This document shows positions 26,628 to 34,840 of a DNA stretch of 45,801 nt, piece by piece. A program made the translations under genes and the position numbers. Positions within the stretch are counted from its first letter, which is position 1; every line of letters begins with the position of its first letter. The DNA is from Alteromonadaceae bacterium (lineage in GTDB: Bacteria; Pseudomonadota; Gammaproteobacteria; Enterobacterales; Alteromonadaceae), in contig WFQC01000158.1 in the NCBI GenBank assembly GCA_015487235.1, positions 1-45,801 on the forward strand, given 5' to 3'. The notes below the pieces were generated by a model. The model made no database searches. It saw only the letters and a program-made list of their open reading frames with translations, and had not been told where the DNA came from.

Positions 26628-28463
26628 GTGCAAGATAAGAAGCAGCGTCCAGCAACATTACAATTACTTGTTGGCGGTTATTCTTGTGCCGGTATAAAAG
26701 CCGAAAATCAAGACGCCTTTGCCGCCAAAGTTCCAAGCAATTATGAACTTGAAAGTAAAGGCGCTGTCGCGGTAATTGCTGATGGCGTTTCAAGCGCAAG
26801 CCGTGCGGCTGATGCTGCACAAATGGCTGTTACTCAATTTATTGAAGAGTTTTATGCAACTCCAGAAACATGGTCAACCAAAAAGTCTGCAGGGCAAGTA
26901 TTAAACAGTCTTAATCAGTGGTTATATGGACAAAGTAGTGTTTTAGAGTGTGCGTCTGATTTAGCCACCAACGAGCACCATTCTGATAAGCGCCATAACA
27001 CTGAACATGCATTAGCATTATCGCAAGAACAATACCAGCAATGGCTTACAACTTTTTCAGCGATTATTTTTAAATCAACCACCGGATTTATTTTTCATGT
27101 TGGTGATTCACGCATCAGTGTATTTCAACAAGACAAAATAATACCACTCACTAAAGATCATAATCAAAAACAAGGACGCCATAATATTGTGTTAACGCGA
27201 GCATTAGGCGCTGACTCGCGTTTAAAAGTTGATGTTCACCAAATAGATCTACAAAGCCAAGATATTTATCTACTTACTTGTGATGGCGTGCATGATTTTG
27301 TTAAAAATAAAACGCTGATCGACATTTTAAAAACCTTACCTGAAACACCAAGTAATGCTGATTTAGCAACGGCCAGCAAACACATTGTAGAGCAAGCCTT
27401 AGCGGCAGGAAGCGACGATAATGTGAGTTGTTTATTGGTCTGCGTTAAGCAACTACCAACCAAACAGCTAGATGAAATTGAACGCGAATTATTGGCTAAA
27501 GCCATTCCCCCCGCCTTAAAAGTAGGGCAAAAAATAGATGATTATCAAATACGTAAATTATTACACGCCAGCACACGTTCGCATTTATATTTAGTACAAA
27601 AAAATAATGAAGAACCCTTAGTGCTAAAAACACCTTCGGCTAATTTTTCAGAAGACAGTCTTTATCTACAGGGTTTTATTCACGAAGCTTGGGTGGGCGA
27701 ACGAATTAATCATGCTCATGTAATGAAAATAAAAACACCGCCCCAAAATAGTCAGTTTTTATACCATTTATGTGAGTATATTGAAGGGCAAACGCTCACT
27801 GATTGGATGCGTGATAATCCTCAACCGAGCATTGCACAAGTGCGTGATATTATTGAACAACTCGTTGCCGCCTTACGGGTTTTTCAACGTTTAGAAATTG
27901 TTCATCGAGATATACACCCCGATAACATCATGATAGACAGTAATGGCCAAATAAAGCTAATTGATTACGGTTCAGCATGGGTTGCTGCATTGGCAGAGCG
28001 CCAAGACACGTTAGCAGAAACTATGCCGCAAGGTTCGGTAAATTATTGTGCACCTGAGACCTTAATTTCATTAAAAGCGAACCACCAAAGTGATTTATTT
28101 TCAGTGGGTGTTATTTGTTATCAACTGTTATGCCAAGAACTTCCGTTTAAACCGCTGTCGTATGCCACAATACAAAAGTTAACAACACAGGCCGATTTAA
28201 GCCCGTGGCAATATCGCAGCATTAAACAATTTAGACCTGAATTACCTATTTGGCTCGATTTACTACTAAAACAAGCTACCGAACCTCAGCCAGCTAATCG
28301 CTATCAGGCCTATTCAGAATTACTCAATGATCTCAGCACACCTAATATTGCAGCCGTTGCAGCCTATAAACAGCAGCCTTTGCTACAACGTGATCCGATC
28401 AAGTTTTGGCAAACCACCTCACTCATATTAGCGATAGCTCTAATTGCGGCTTTACTGCATTAA
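26628..28463 (+). CDS. Bifunctional PP2C phosphatase / Ser-Thr protein kinase
   Basis: This is a 611-residue fusion. Residues 14-272 form a PP2C phosphatase with metal-binding motifs ENQD (Asp29), ADGVSS (Asp52), GDSR (Asp160), CDG (Asp219) and GSDDN (263). Residues about 306-570 form a kinase with the ATP lysine Lys334, the catalytic loop HRDIHPDN (Asp428, Asn433), DYG (Asp446) in place of DFG, and APE (475-477). Its glycine-rich loop (LLHASTRSHLYLV) lacks the usual GxGxxG. A TM segment at about 593-611 anchors the C-terminus, so both domains face the cytoplasm. The start is GTG at 26628, two bases after the narK stop, suggesting coupled translation. As I recall, comparable kinases lie between transporter and nirB in Pseudomonas (e.g. 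PA1782). It may tune nitrate uptake or reduction, which is inference. Confidence 0.9.
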   Translation: MQDKKQRPATLQLLVGGYSCAGIKAENQDAFAAKVPSNYELESKGAVAVIADGVSSASRAADAAQMAVTQFIEEFYATPETWSTKKSAGQVLNSLNQWLYGQSSVLECASDLATNEHHSDKRHNTEHALALSQEQYQQWLTTFSAIIFKSTTGFIFHVGDSRISVFQQDKIIPLTKDHNQKQGRHNIVLTRALGADSRLKVDVHQIDLQSQDIYLLTCDGVHDFVKNKTLIDILKTLPETPSNADLATASKHIVEQALAAGSDDNVSCLLVCVKQLPTKQLDEIERELLAKAIPPALKVGQKIDDYQIRKLLHASTRSHLYLVQKNNEEPLVLKTPSANFSEDSLYLQGFIHEAWVGERINHAHVMKIKTPPQNSQFLYHLCEYIEGQTLTDWMRDNPQPSIAQVRDIIEQLVAALRVFQRLEIVHRDIHPDNIMIDSNGQIKLIDYGSAWVAALAERQDTLAETMPQGSVNYCAPETLISLKANHQSDLFSVGVICYQLLCQELPFKPLSYATIQKLTTQADLSPWQYRSIKQFRPELPIWLDLLLKQATEPQPANRYQAYSELLNDLSTPNIAAVAAYKQQPLLQRDPIKFWQTTSLILAIALIAALLH

Positions 28464-28479
28464 AAGCCGTAGTATGTGG

Positions 28480-28496
28480 TGCACTAGTAAAGTGCA
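28480..28496 (+). promoter_or_regulatory. NtrC-type enhancer dyad upstream of nirB
   Basis: TGCACTAGTAAAGTGCA is a perfect match to the NtrC consensus TGCACY-N5-RGTGCA. It lies about 115 bp upstream of the sigma-54 promoter, a normal enhancer distance. NtrC itself is not in the window. Confidence 0.7.
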
Positions 28497-28587
28497 AAAC
28501 TAACTAAAATAACGCAACGCCCGTATTATTTTATCACTCAAAAACACTAAAACAAAAATAAACTTCTTTAATATCAATAAAATGTAA

Positions 28588-28612
28588 AGCGCCTTATCGT
28601 AAATTAAGCGCT
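28588..28612. promoter_or_regulatory. Inverted repeat abutting the nirB -24 element
   Basis: AGCGCCTTA and TTAAGCGCT form an interrupted inverted repeat with a 7-base centre that touches the sigma-54 promoter. It could be an operator for an additional regulator. An imperfect IHF-like site (TATCAA at 28573-28578) lies just before it, where IHF would bend DNA between enhancer and promoter. Confidence 0.3.
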
Positions 28613-28627
28613 GGTACAATCTTTGCG
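28612..28627 (+). promoter_or_regulatory. Sigma-54 (-24/-12) promoter of nirB
   Basis: TGGTACAATCTTTGCG has the invariant GG and GC with correct spacing, and TGGTAC/TTGC otherwise close to consensus. It ends 43 bases before the nirB ATG and lies downstream of an NtrC dyad. Confidence 0.7.
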
Positions 28628-28670
28628 ATAAAGCAACTATCACCAATAAAATGATGGCTGTGGTAACAAG

Positions 28671-31202
28671 ATGAGTACGAAAATAAAACTAGTAGTAATT
28701 GGTAACGGCCCTGTAGGGCACAAGTTTTTAGAAGAATTAGTCGCAACTGGTAAGCATAATGCCTATCAAATAACTGTTTTTGGTGAAGAGCCTTTGCCTG
28801 CTTATGATCGTGTGCAACTAACACGCTGGTTTGAAACTCGACAAGCGCAAACGTTAAATCTAGTTAAAGATAACTTTTACCAAAAAAATAATATTACGCT
28901 TTATAGCAATGAAAAAATCATTCAAATAGATCGCGCTCAGCAAGTAGTGATCAGCAATTCAGGAAAACAGTTACCATACGATAAGCTTATTTTAGCTACA
29001 GGCTCATATCCCTTTGTACCACCTGTGAAGGGGCATGACCGAGAAAATATTTTTGTTTATCGCACTATTGCTGATTTAGAAAAAATTACAGCTGCCGCTC
29101 AACAAAGTAAAATAGGCACAGTTATTGGTGGTGGTTTATTAGGTTTAGAAGCCGCAAAAGCCCTGAAAGATTTAGGGTTAAAAACACACGTTGTTGAATT
29201 TGCACCACGTTTAATGGCGGTACAAATTGATGATGGCGGCGGAAAAATGCTGCGCAAAAAAATTGAGAACCTAGGCGTTTGTGTGCATACACAAAAAAAT
29301 ACCCAATCAATAACCGCTGGCGAAACTACAACGCATCAAATGAATTTTGCAGATGGTGAAATCTTAGCAACAGATATTATTGTTTTTTCTGCAGGAATTC
29401 GCCCCAGAGATGAATTAGCCCGCCAAGCAGCACTGGCCATAGGTGAACGTGGCGGCGTAGTGATTAATAATCATTGTTTAACCTCTGACAATAATATTTA
29501 TGCCATTGGCGAAGTCGCCCTATGGGATAATAAAATTTTTGGCTTAATTGCCCCTGGTAATGCCATGGCGCAAGCGGCGGTTGATCATTTAACCCAAAGT
29601 GGTACGCGAGAATTTAAAGGTGCAGACATGAGCACCAAACTAAAACTGATGGGGGTTGATGTTGCTTCCATTGGTGATGCGCATGGTAATAGCCCTAATG
29701 CTCGCTCATATACTTATGTTAATGATCGTGAAGAAATTTATAAAAAGATTGTGGTCAGTCATGATGATAAACACTTGCTTGGCGCGGTATTAATTGGTGA
29801 TGCTGCCGAATATGGTTCTCTTTTACAATTTATGCTCAATAAAATGACATTACCGAGTGAGCCTGAAAGTTTAATTTTACCACAACTTGAAGGGTCATCA
29901 GCAGGTATTGGCGTTGATGCCCTGCCCGACTCAGCACAAATTTGTTCATGTATGAATGTAACCAAAGCTGATGTAGTGCAAGCAGTACAAGCGGGTGCTA
30001 CAGATATGGCAACCATAAAAAGCGCTACAAAAGCGGCAACAGGGTGTGGCGGTTGTAGCGCCTTAGTAACACAAGTATTAAACAATGAACTAGAAAAACA
30101 AGGCATTAGTGTTAACACCGATTTATGTGAACATTTTGCCTATACTCGACAAGCGCTTTATCACCTTATTCGCATTGAAAAAATTAAAGATTTTACTACG
30201 TTAATGAGCAAACATGGTTCAGGCTTAGGCTGTGATATTTGCAAAGCAACAGCCGCTTCTATTTTTGCTTCTTGCTGGAACGAACATATACTAAATAAGC
30301 CCTTACACGCCTTACAAGACACCAACGACTATTATATGGGCAACATGCAAAAAGATGGCACCTATTCGGTTGTTCCGCGCGTTGCTGGTGGAGAAATAAC
30401 TCCTGAAAAGCTAATCGTTTTAGGGCAAGTAGCTAAAAAATATAATCTTTATACAAAAATTACTGGTGGACAACGGGTTGATTTATTTGGTGCTCGCTCT
30501 GAACAATTACCCGATATTTGGCAAGAACTTGTCGCCGCAGGTTTTGAAACCGGCCATGCTTACGGTAAATCATTACGTACAGTAAAATCATGTGTAGGTT
30601 CAACTTGGTGTCGTTACGGCGTACAAGATTCAATGGCTATGGCTATTTTACTTGAAAATCGTTACAAAGGTTTGCGCTCTCCCCATAAGTTAAAAATGGC
30701 GGTTTCAGGTTGTACCCGTGAATGCGCTGAAGCCCAAAGCAAAGATGTTGGGGTTATTGCTACTGAAAAAGGGTGGAATTTATATGTTTGTGGTAATGGT
30801 GGTATGAAGCCTCGTCATGCTGATTTATTTGCTTCAGATCTTGATGACGTCACCTTGATAAAATATATCGATCGTTTATTTATGTTTTATATTCGCACTG
30901 CTGATCGCCTACAACGTACTTCTGTTTGGTTAGACAATATGGAAGGCGGCTTAAGTTATTTAAAGTCGGTAATTGTTGAAGACAAACTGGGTATAGCTAA
31001 CGAGTTAGAGCAAGAAATGACTCAAGTCATTGCCAGCTATCAATGTGAATGGAAAACCACCATTGAAGATCCTGAAAAACTAAAACGCTTTACTCACTTC
31101 GTTAATAGTCAACAAAGCGACGACAACATTCGCTTTATTCAGGAACGAGAACAAATTCGCCCTAAACCGCTACAAGAAATTACTATTATCGAGGTTAACT
31201 AA
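28671..31202 (+). CDS. nirB: Nitrite reductase [NAD(P)H] large subunit
   Basis: This cytoplasmic sirohaem enzyme reduces nitrite to ammonium with NAD(P)H. The 843 residues include an FAD-binding motif (GNGPVG, 11-16) and an NAD-binding motif (GGGLLGLEAA near 161). A BFD-like 2Fe-2S domain follows with Cys425, Cys427, Cys459 and Cys462. The sirohaem/4Fe-4S site is Cys641, Cys647, Cys681 and Cys685. All cofactor ligands are intact. nirD starts at the base after the nirB stop. Upstream sigma-54 and NtrC sites suggest control by nitrogen limitation, which fits an assimilatory role. Confidence 0.97.
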   Translation: MSTKIKLVVIGNGPVGHKFLEELVATGKHNAYQITVFGEEPLPAYDRVQLTRWFETRQAQTLNLVKDNFYQKNNITLYSNEKIIQIDRAQQVVISNSGKQLPYDKLILATGSYPFVPPVKGHDRENIFVYRTIADLEKITAAAQQSKIGTVIGGGLLGLEAAKALKDLGLKTHVVEFAPRLMAVQIDDGGGKMLRKKIENLGVCVHTQKNTQSITAGETTTHQMNFADGEILATDIIVFSAGIRPRDELARQAALAIGERGGVVINNHCLTSDNNIYAIGEVALWDNKIFGLIAPGNAMAQAAVDHLTQSGTREFKGADMSTKLKLMGVDVASIGDAHGNSPNARSYTYVNDREEIYKKIVVSHDDKHLLGAVLIGDAAEYGSLLQFMLNKMTLPSEPESLILPQLEGSSAGIGVDALPDSAQICSCMNVTKADVVQAVQAGATDMATIKSATKAATGCGGCSALVTQVLNNELEKQGISVNTDLCEHFAYTRQALYHLIRIEKIKDFTTLMSKHGSGLGCDICKATAASIFASCWNEHILNKPLHALQDTNDYYMGNMQKDGTYSVVPRVAGGEITPEKLIVLGQVAKKYNLYTKITGGQRVDLFGARSEQLPDIWQELVAAGFETGHAYGKSLRTVKSCVGSTWCRYGVQDSMAMAILLENRYKGLRSPHKLKMAVSGCTRECAEAQSKDVGVIATEKGWNLYVCGNGGMKPRHADLFASDLDDVTLIKYIDRLFMFYIRTADRLQRTSVWLDNMEGGLSYLKSVIVEDKLGIANELEQEMTQVIASYQCEWKTTIEDPEKLKRFTHFVNSQQSDDNIRFIQEREQIRPKPLQEITIIEVN

Positions 31203-31583
31203 ATGAAAAAATGGCTAACTATTTGTCATAAAGACGATATTCTTCCTAATATGGGGCGATGCGCCCTCATAACAGCGCAAGATCAGCAACGCCAAGTGGC
31301 TATTTTCAATATTGTTGATCGACAAGGTAATGAGCAATTTTACGCCATTGATAATTTTTGCCCTTTTAGTAAAACCAATACGTTATCACGGGGGATCACC
31401 GGCGATATTAATGGTCAGCTCGTTGTAGCATCTCCCTTGTATAAACAACATTTTAATCTTAAAACGGGTCAATGTATTGAAGATAACACTGTAGCCGTTA
31501 ACACTTATTCAGTACGCTGTGATAATGAGCATATTTTAATCGCCATTAATAAATCAGCAGAGGAGCAAAGCAATGACCATTAA
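31203..31583 (+). CDS. nirD: Nitrite reductase [NAD(P)H] small subunit
   Basis: This is the 126-residue partner of NirB with a Rieske-like fold. The family stretch NFCPFSKTNTLSRGITGD near 47 and VASPLYKQHFNLKTGQC near 78 are recognisable. The Cys-His pairs that hold a Rieske cluster are not complete, as is normal for NirD. The ATG abuts the nirB stop, and its last codons overlap the next gene by 11 bases, so the three genes should be translated together. Confidence 0.93.
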   Translation: MKKWLTICHKDDILPNMGRCALITAQDQQRQVAIFNIVDRQGNEQFYAIDNFCPFSKTNTLSRGITGDINGQLVVASPLYKQHFNLKTGQCIEDNTVAVNTYSVRCDNEHILIAINKSAEEQSNDH

Positions 31584-32493
31584 TTATTACACGGTTGATG
31601 TATTTACCGAACAAGCATTTCATGGCGTACCTTTGTCTGTGATCACCGAGGCGGAAACACTTACAACTCAACAAAAACAACAAATAGCCAATGAGCTTTG
31701 TACTGCCAGTACTGTATTTTTAACCGCTAAAAACCCACAAGCCCACCATTATGCTATGCAGGTGTTTTCTCCCCAAAAACAACTTAATGCGAGTACTCAC
31801 AGTGTGTTAGCGGCTAGCTATACCTTAGCGGCAACCCAAAAAGTGTCCTTGAAAGATCAACATACCTTGATCACCTTAAGTGATGAACAACAAGAAATAA
31901 CGACTTATGTCAGTAAAACCAGCGAACAACAAGCAGGGTTAGTACAGCAAACTTATCATACTCATGCCGCAATTGATTATTATACTCCCACCGTAGAAGA
32001 ATTGGCGGCAATGTTGTCGTTAACCCCAGCAGATATAGGGTTTGATAAGTATCGCCCGTTAATTGTTTCTTGCGGTGTACCTTATTTAATTGTTCCCATA
32101 AAATCTTATCGAGCCATTAGAGCGGCAAAATTTAATGAAGGGGCATGGAGTAATTCATCAGCACCGAGTTCTTTAGCACAAGAAATATTATTATTTGCGA
32201 ATAATACTGATGATAATCCTGCCGACTTTCATACTCGCTTGTTAGGACCGTCCATAGCTCAGCATGAAGATCCACCCATTGGTGGTGCTATAGCCGCCTT
32301 TGCTAACCATATTTGTAGCCATGAACATATTCAAACGGGAACACATGTTTTTGCTATTCAACGCGGAGCCAATGACGCCAGAAAAAGTTTCTTTTACATT
32401 GAAATGGATAATAAAAAAAGCAACGACTTAACCATTCGAGTTGGTGGTTATGCGGTGCTTATGAGTAAAGCACAGTTATACCCTGTCAAATAA
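31573..32493 (+). CDS. PhzF-family isomerase-like protein lacking the usual catalytic Glu
   Basis: This 306-residue protein has the two-domain PhzF fold pattern, starting YYTVDVFTEQAFHGVPLSVI. In active PhzF enzymes a Glu in an LSETxF motif (Glu45) is the acid/base; here the aligned stretch reads CTASTVF with Ser46 at that position. The usual GNPAAV is HGVPLSV, GHATLAA is STHSVLAA, and the DPxTGSA loop is EDPPIGGAIAA. It is probably a divergent or non-catalytic member. It overlaps nirD by 11 bases and so belongs to the nirBD transcript. The assignment to the family is good, but the function is unknown. Confidence 0.8.
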   Translation: MTINYYTVDVFTEQAFHGVPLSVITEAETLTTQQKQQIANELCTASTVFLTAKNPQAHHYAMQVFSPQKQLNASTHSVLAASYTLAATQKVSLKDQHTLITLSDEQQEITTYVSKTSEQQAGLVQQTYHTHAAIDYYTPTVEELAAMLSLTPADIGFDKYRPLIVSCGVPYLIVPIKSYRAIRAAKFNEGAWSNSSAPSSLAQEILLFANNTDDNPADFHTRLLGPSIAQHEDPPIGGAIAAFANHICSHEHIQTGTHVFAIQRGANDARKSFFYIEMDNKKSNDLTIRVGGYAVLMSKAQLYPVK

Positions 32494-32507
32494 TTGCCAG
32501 TAAAGGC

Positions 32508-33350
32508 TTACTTTTTCCGTGCAATAATTTCTAAAGGAGAAATTAAGCCTTGTTTTATATTGGTGAGCATATTATTTATTTTAGCATGACTACTGGCTTG
32601 CATTAAGGTATGTACACCTAAAGTTGCTTGCGCTTTCGGGGTGTTTTTTGCTGCCATTTTATTAAAAAAATTGACAGCAAATTCATGCCGATTATTGACA
32701 GTGATCACCTCAAAACCCGCTTGATTTAAAGCCTGTTCATATTGAGAAAAGTTTGCTAAATAACTGTGCTCTTTTTTGCTTGCCCAAGGTACTGGGTAGG
32801 TTAAATCGCCCGAGCTAGTGCGAACAATATCATATATTCCAAATAAACCACCTTGTTGTAACACTCGGTAAGTTTCACTAAACAAGGTGTTTTTGTCAGC
32901 GATATTCATACCAACGTGCATCATATAAGCCTTACTAAAACTGTTATCAGCAAAAGGCAAAGCTAGTGCACTTGCTGGTAATAATTGTACTTTTTCACTC
33001 AGTTTAAGCCATGTAGATAACACATTACCAGTGGCAATATACTCATCACTGAGATCGATACCGATCACCTTTGCTTGATAGTTTGTTGCCACAAAACGTG
33101 CAGAACCACCAAGGGCACAACCAATATCGAGTACTTTATCCTGGGGTAATAAATTTAACTGGGCCAAAAAGTGAATACTTGCTTGACGCCCGCCAACATG
33201 AAATTCATCAACAGGCGCCAAATCTGTGAGTGTTAATTGCTGTAAAGATTTATGCTGCTGGGCTAGCACACGTTTTATTGTCGTTAATAATTGCCCATGA
33301 AAATAATGCTCTCGGGTTTTATCTTCTAAGCTAACATCTGATGTTGACAT
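32508..33350 (-). CDS. Class I SAM-dependent methyltransferase
   Basis: This is a methyltransferase of 280 residues. Motif I is VLDIGCALGG (73-82), followed by the acidic residue of strand 2 in VIGIDLSDEYI (95-105) and LPFADNSF of motif II/III near 148. The N-terminal segment DEFHVGGRQASIHFLAQLNL resembles small-amine (sarcosine/dimethylglycine or phosphoethanolamine type) N-methyltransferases, but the substrate cannot be assigned. The gene converges on the nirBD-phzF operon (15-bp gap) and is divergent from hutI. No ubiE-type context is visible. Confidence 0.8.
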   Translation of the reverse strand: MSTSDVSLEDKTREHYFHGQLLTTIKRVLAQQHKSLQQLTLTDLAPVDEFHVGGRQASIHFLAQLNLLPQDKVLDIGCALGGSARFVATNYQAKVIGIDLSDEYIATGNVLSTWLKLSEKVQLLPASALALPFADNSFSKAYMMHVGMNIADKNTLFSETYRVLQQGGLFGIYDIVRTSSGDLTYPVPWASKKEHSYLANFSQYEQALNQAGFEVITVNNRHEFAVNFFNKMAAKNTPKAQATLGVHTLMQASSHAKINNMLTNIKQGLISPLEIIARKK

Positions 33351-33406
33351 ATTAATCGCCTTATTTTACATAGCACTTTTATAGACAAATGTTTAAAATA
33401 CCACTT

Positions 33407-33465
33407 ATATACCCATGATACTTCAAGATGCGAGTTTCAGGATGCTTGAGGTAACATGGGTATAT
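33407..33465. repeat. 59-bp palindromic repeat (REP-like hairpin)
   Basis: Perfect 11-bp ends ATATACCCATG / CATGGGTATAT extend inward as an imperfect stem (ATACTTCAAG.ATGC against GGATGCTTGAGGTAA). I recall similar ATACCCATGATACTTCAAGATGC-type sequences as dispersed repeats in marine gammaproteobacteria. It sits in the divergent region between the methyltransferase and hutI. Confidence 0.7.
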
Positions 33466-33541
33466 ATTCGTACTATTTGATGAAATAGGCGTATGAACAC
33501 TCACACACAGCTAACGCGGCTCGATAACCAGCAGGCATATT

Positions 33542-34771
33542 ATGAACACAACCCATTGGCAAACACTCTACCTTAATATTAACCTAGCAACCATGGCAGA
33601 TGGTAGCAAAAGCTATGGGGCAATAGAACAAGGTGCTCTTGCCATTAGTCATGGTAAAATTGCTTGGTTAGGCAAAATGCAAGACTTGCCTGCTTTTGAT
33701 GATAAATTATTGACCATTGTTGACGGGAAAAACCAATGGCTAACACCCGGGCTTATTGATTGTCATACCCATATTGTTTATGGCGGTAACCGCGCGCATG
33801 AGTTTGAATTACGTTTACAAGGGGCAAGCTACGAAGAAATAGCCAGTGCAGGCGGTGGTATAGTTTCAACCGTAAAAGCAACACGACAGGCCAGTGAAGA
33901 CAGTCTTTATCAGTCTGCCTTTAAACGCTTAAACACCTTACATCAGCAAGGGGTAACCACTATTGAGATAAAGTCAGGCTATGGGCTTGATACAAAAAAT
34001 GAAATTAAAATGCTCAAAGTTGCCACCAAGTTAGCGCAGGCACTTCCTATAACTATTAAACGCACATTTTTAGGTGCTCATGCTCTTCCTATTGAGTATC
34101 AACATGATAGTAACGCTTATATTGATTTAGTTTGTAACGAAATGCTGCCTGAAATCGCTCAATTACAACTGGCCGATGCCGTTGATGTTTTTTGTGAGGG
34201 TATTGGGTTTAATTTAGCTCAAACAGAACGCGTTTTTAACGCCGCAAAACAGCATAACTTGGCCATTAAAGTACATGCCGAACAATTATCAGATTTAGGG
34301 GCAACGGAGTTAGCTGCACAATATCAAGCCTTGTCTTCAGAGCATTTAGAATACTTATCTTTATCTGGGGTAAAAGCTATGGCTAATGCCGGTATGACCG
34401 CCGTATTACTACCTGGCGCTTTCTATTTTTTACGCGAAAGTAAACTTCCCCCGATTGATTTATTGCGCCAGCACAAAGTTCCTATGGCAATTGCAACCGA
34501 TGCTAACCCAGGTTCATCACCGCTTCATTCGATTCAACTCATGCTGAATATGGCCTGTACCTTGTTTAAATTAACACCGAGCGAGGCTTTAGCCGGTGTA
34601 ACATGCCATGCTGCAAAAGCCTTAGGACTTGGCCAACGATGCGGACAACTAAAAATTGGCTATGATGCTGATCTCGCCTTATGGGATATTAATCAACCTG
34701 CTGAACTTTGTTATCAATTTGGCGTAAACCCCTTAACGGCTTTGGTAAAAAAAGGAAAACAAGTGATCTAA
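33542..34771 (+). CDS. hutI: Imidazolonepropionase
   Basis: This histidine-degradation enzyme hydrolyses 4-imidazolone-5-propionate to N-formimino-L-glutamate. It is a zinc/iron amidohydrolase of 409 residues, the usual length. The metal pair His75 and His77 lies in [12 protein letters not shown]. The family motif [14 protein letters not shown] is near 99-112, KSGYG near 143, [10 protein letters not shown] near 243 and [10 protein letters not shown] near 317. No hutH, hutU or hutG is adjacent, so the pathway must be completed elsewhere. It follows a palindromic repeat, and a downstream GGDEF/EAL gene starts 69 bp later. Confidence 0.95.
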   Translation: MNTTHWQTLYLNINLATMADGSKSYGAIEQGALAISHGKIAWLGKMQDLPAFDDKLLTIVDGKNQWLTPGLIDCHTHIVYGGNRAHEFELRLQGASYEEIASAGGGIVSTVKATRQASEDSLYQSAFKRLNTLHQQGVTTIEIKSGYGLDTKNEIKMLKVATKLAQALPITIKRTFLGAHALPIEYQHDSNAYIDLVCNEMLPEIAQLQLADAVDVFCEGIGFNLAQTERVFNAAKQHNLAIKVHAEQLSDLGATELAAQYQALSSEHLEYLSLSGVKAMANAGMTAVLLPGAFYFLRESKLPPIDLLRQHKVPMAIATDANPGSSPLHSIQLMLNMACTLFKLTPSEALAGVTCHAAKALGLGQRCGQLKIGYDADLALWDINQPAELCYQFGVNPLTALVKKGKQVI

Positions 34772-34840
34772 GAAACTACTATACACAAAAGCCACTATTG
34801 AGTAGTCTAAGGTATAGGAAAAGTAATGTGTAGGCGTTAA

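Noticed and set aside
29759-30118. 119-codon minus-strand frame
   Set aside because: It is antisense within nirB across the essential 2Fe-2S region; no independent coding signs.
31203-31583. nirD as a broken Rieske ferredoxin because Cys-His ligands are missing
   Set aside because: NirD proteins normally lack the cluster ligands, so this is expected rather than decay.
33542-34771. A histidine-utilisation operon around hutI
   Set aside because: No hutH, hutU, hutG or hutC is present nearby; only hutI is supported.
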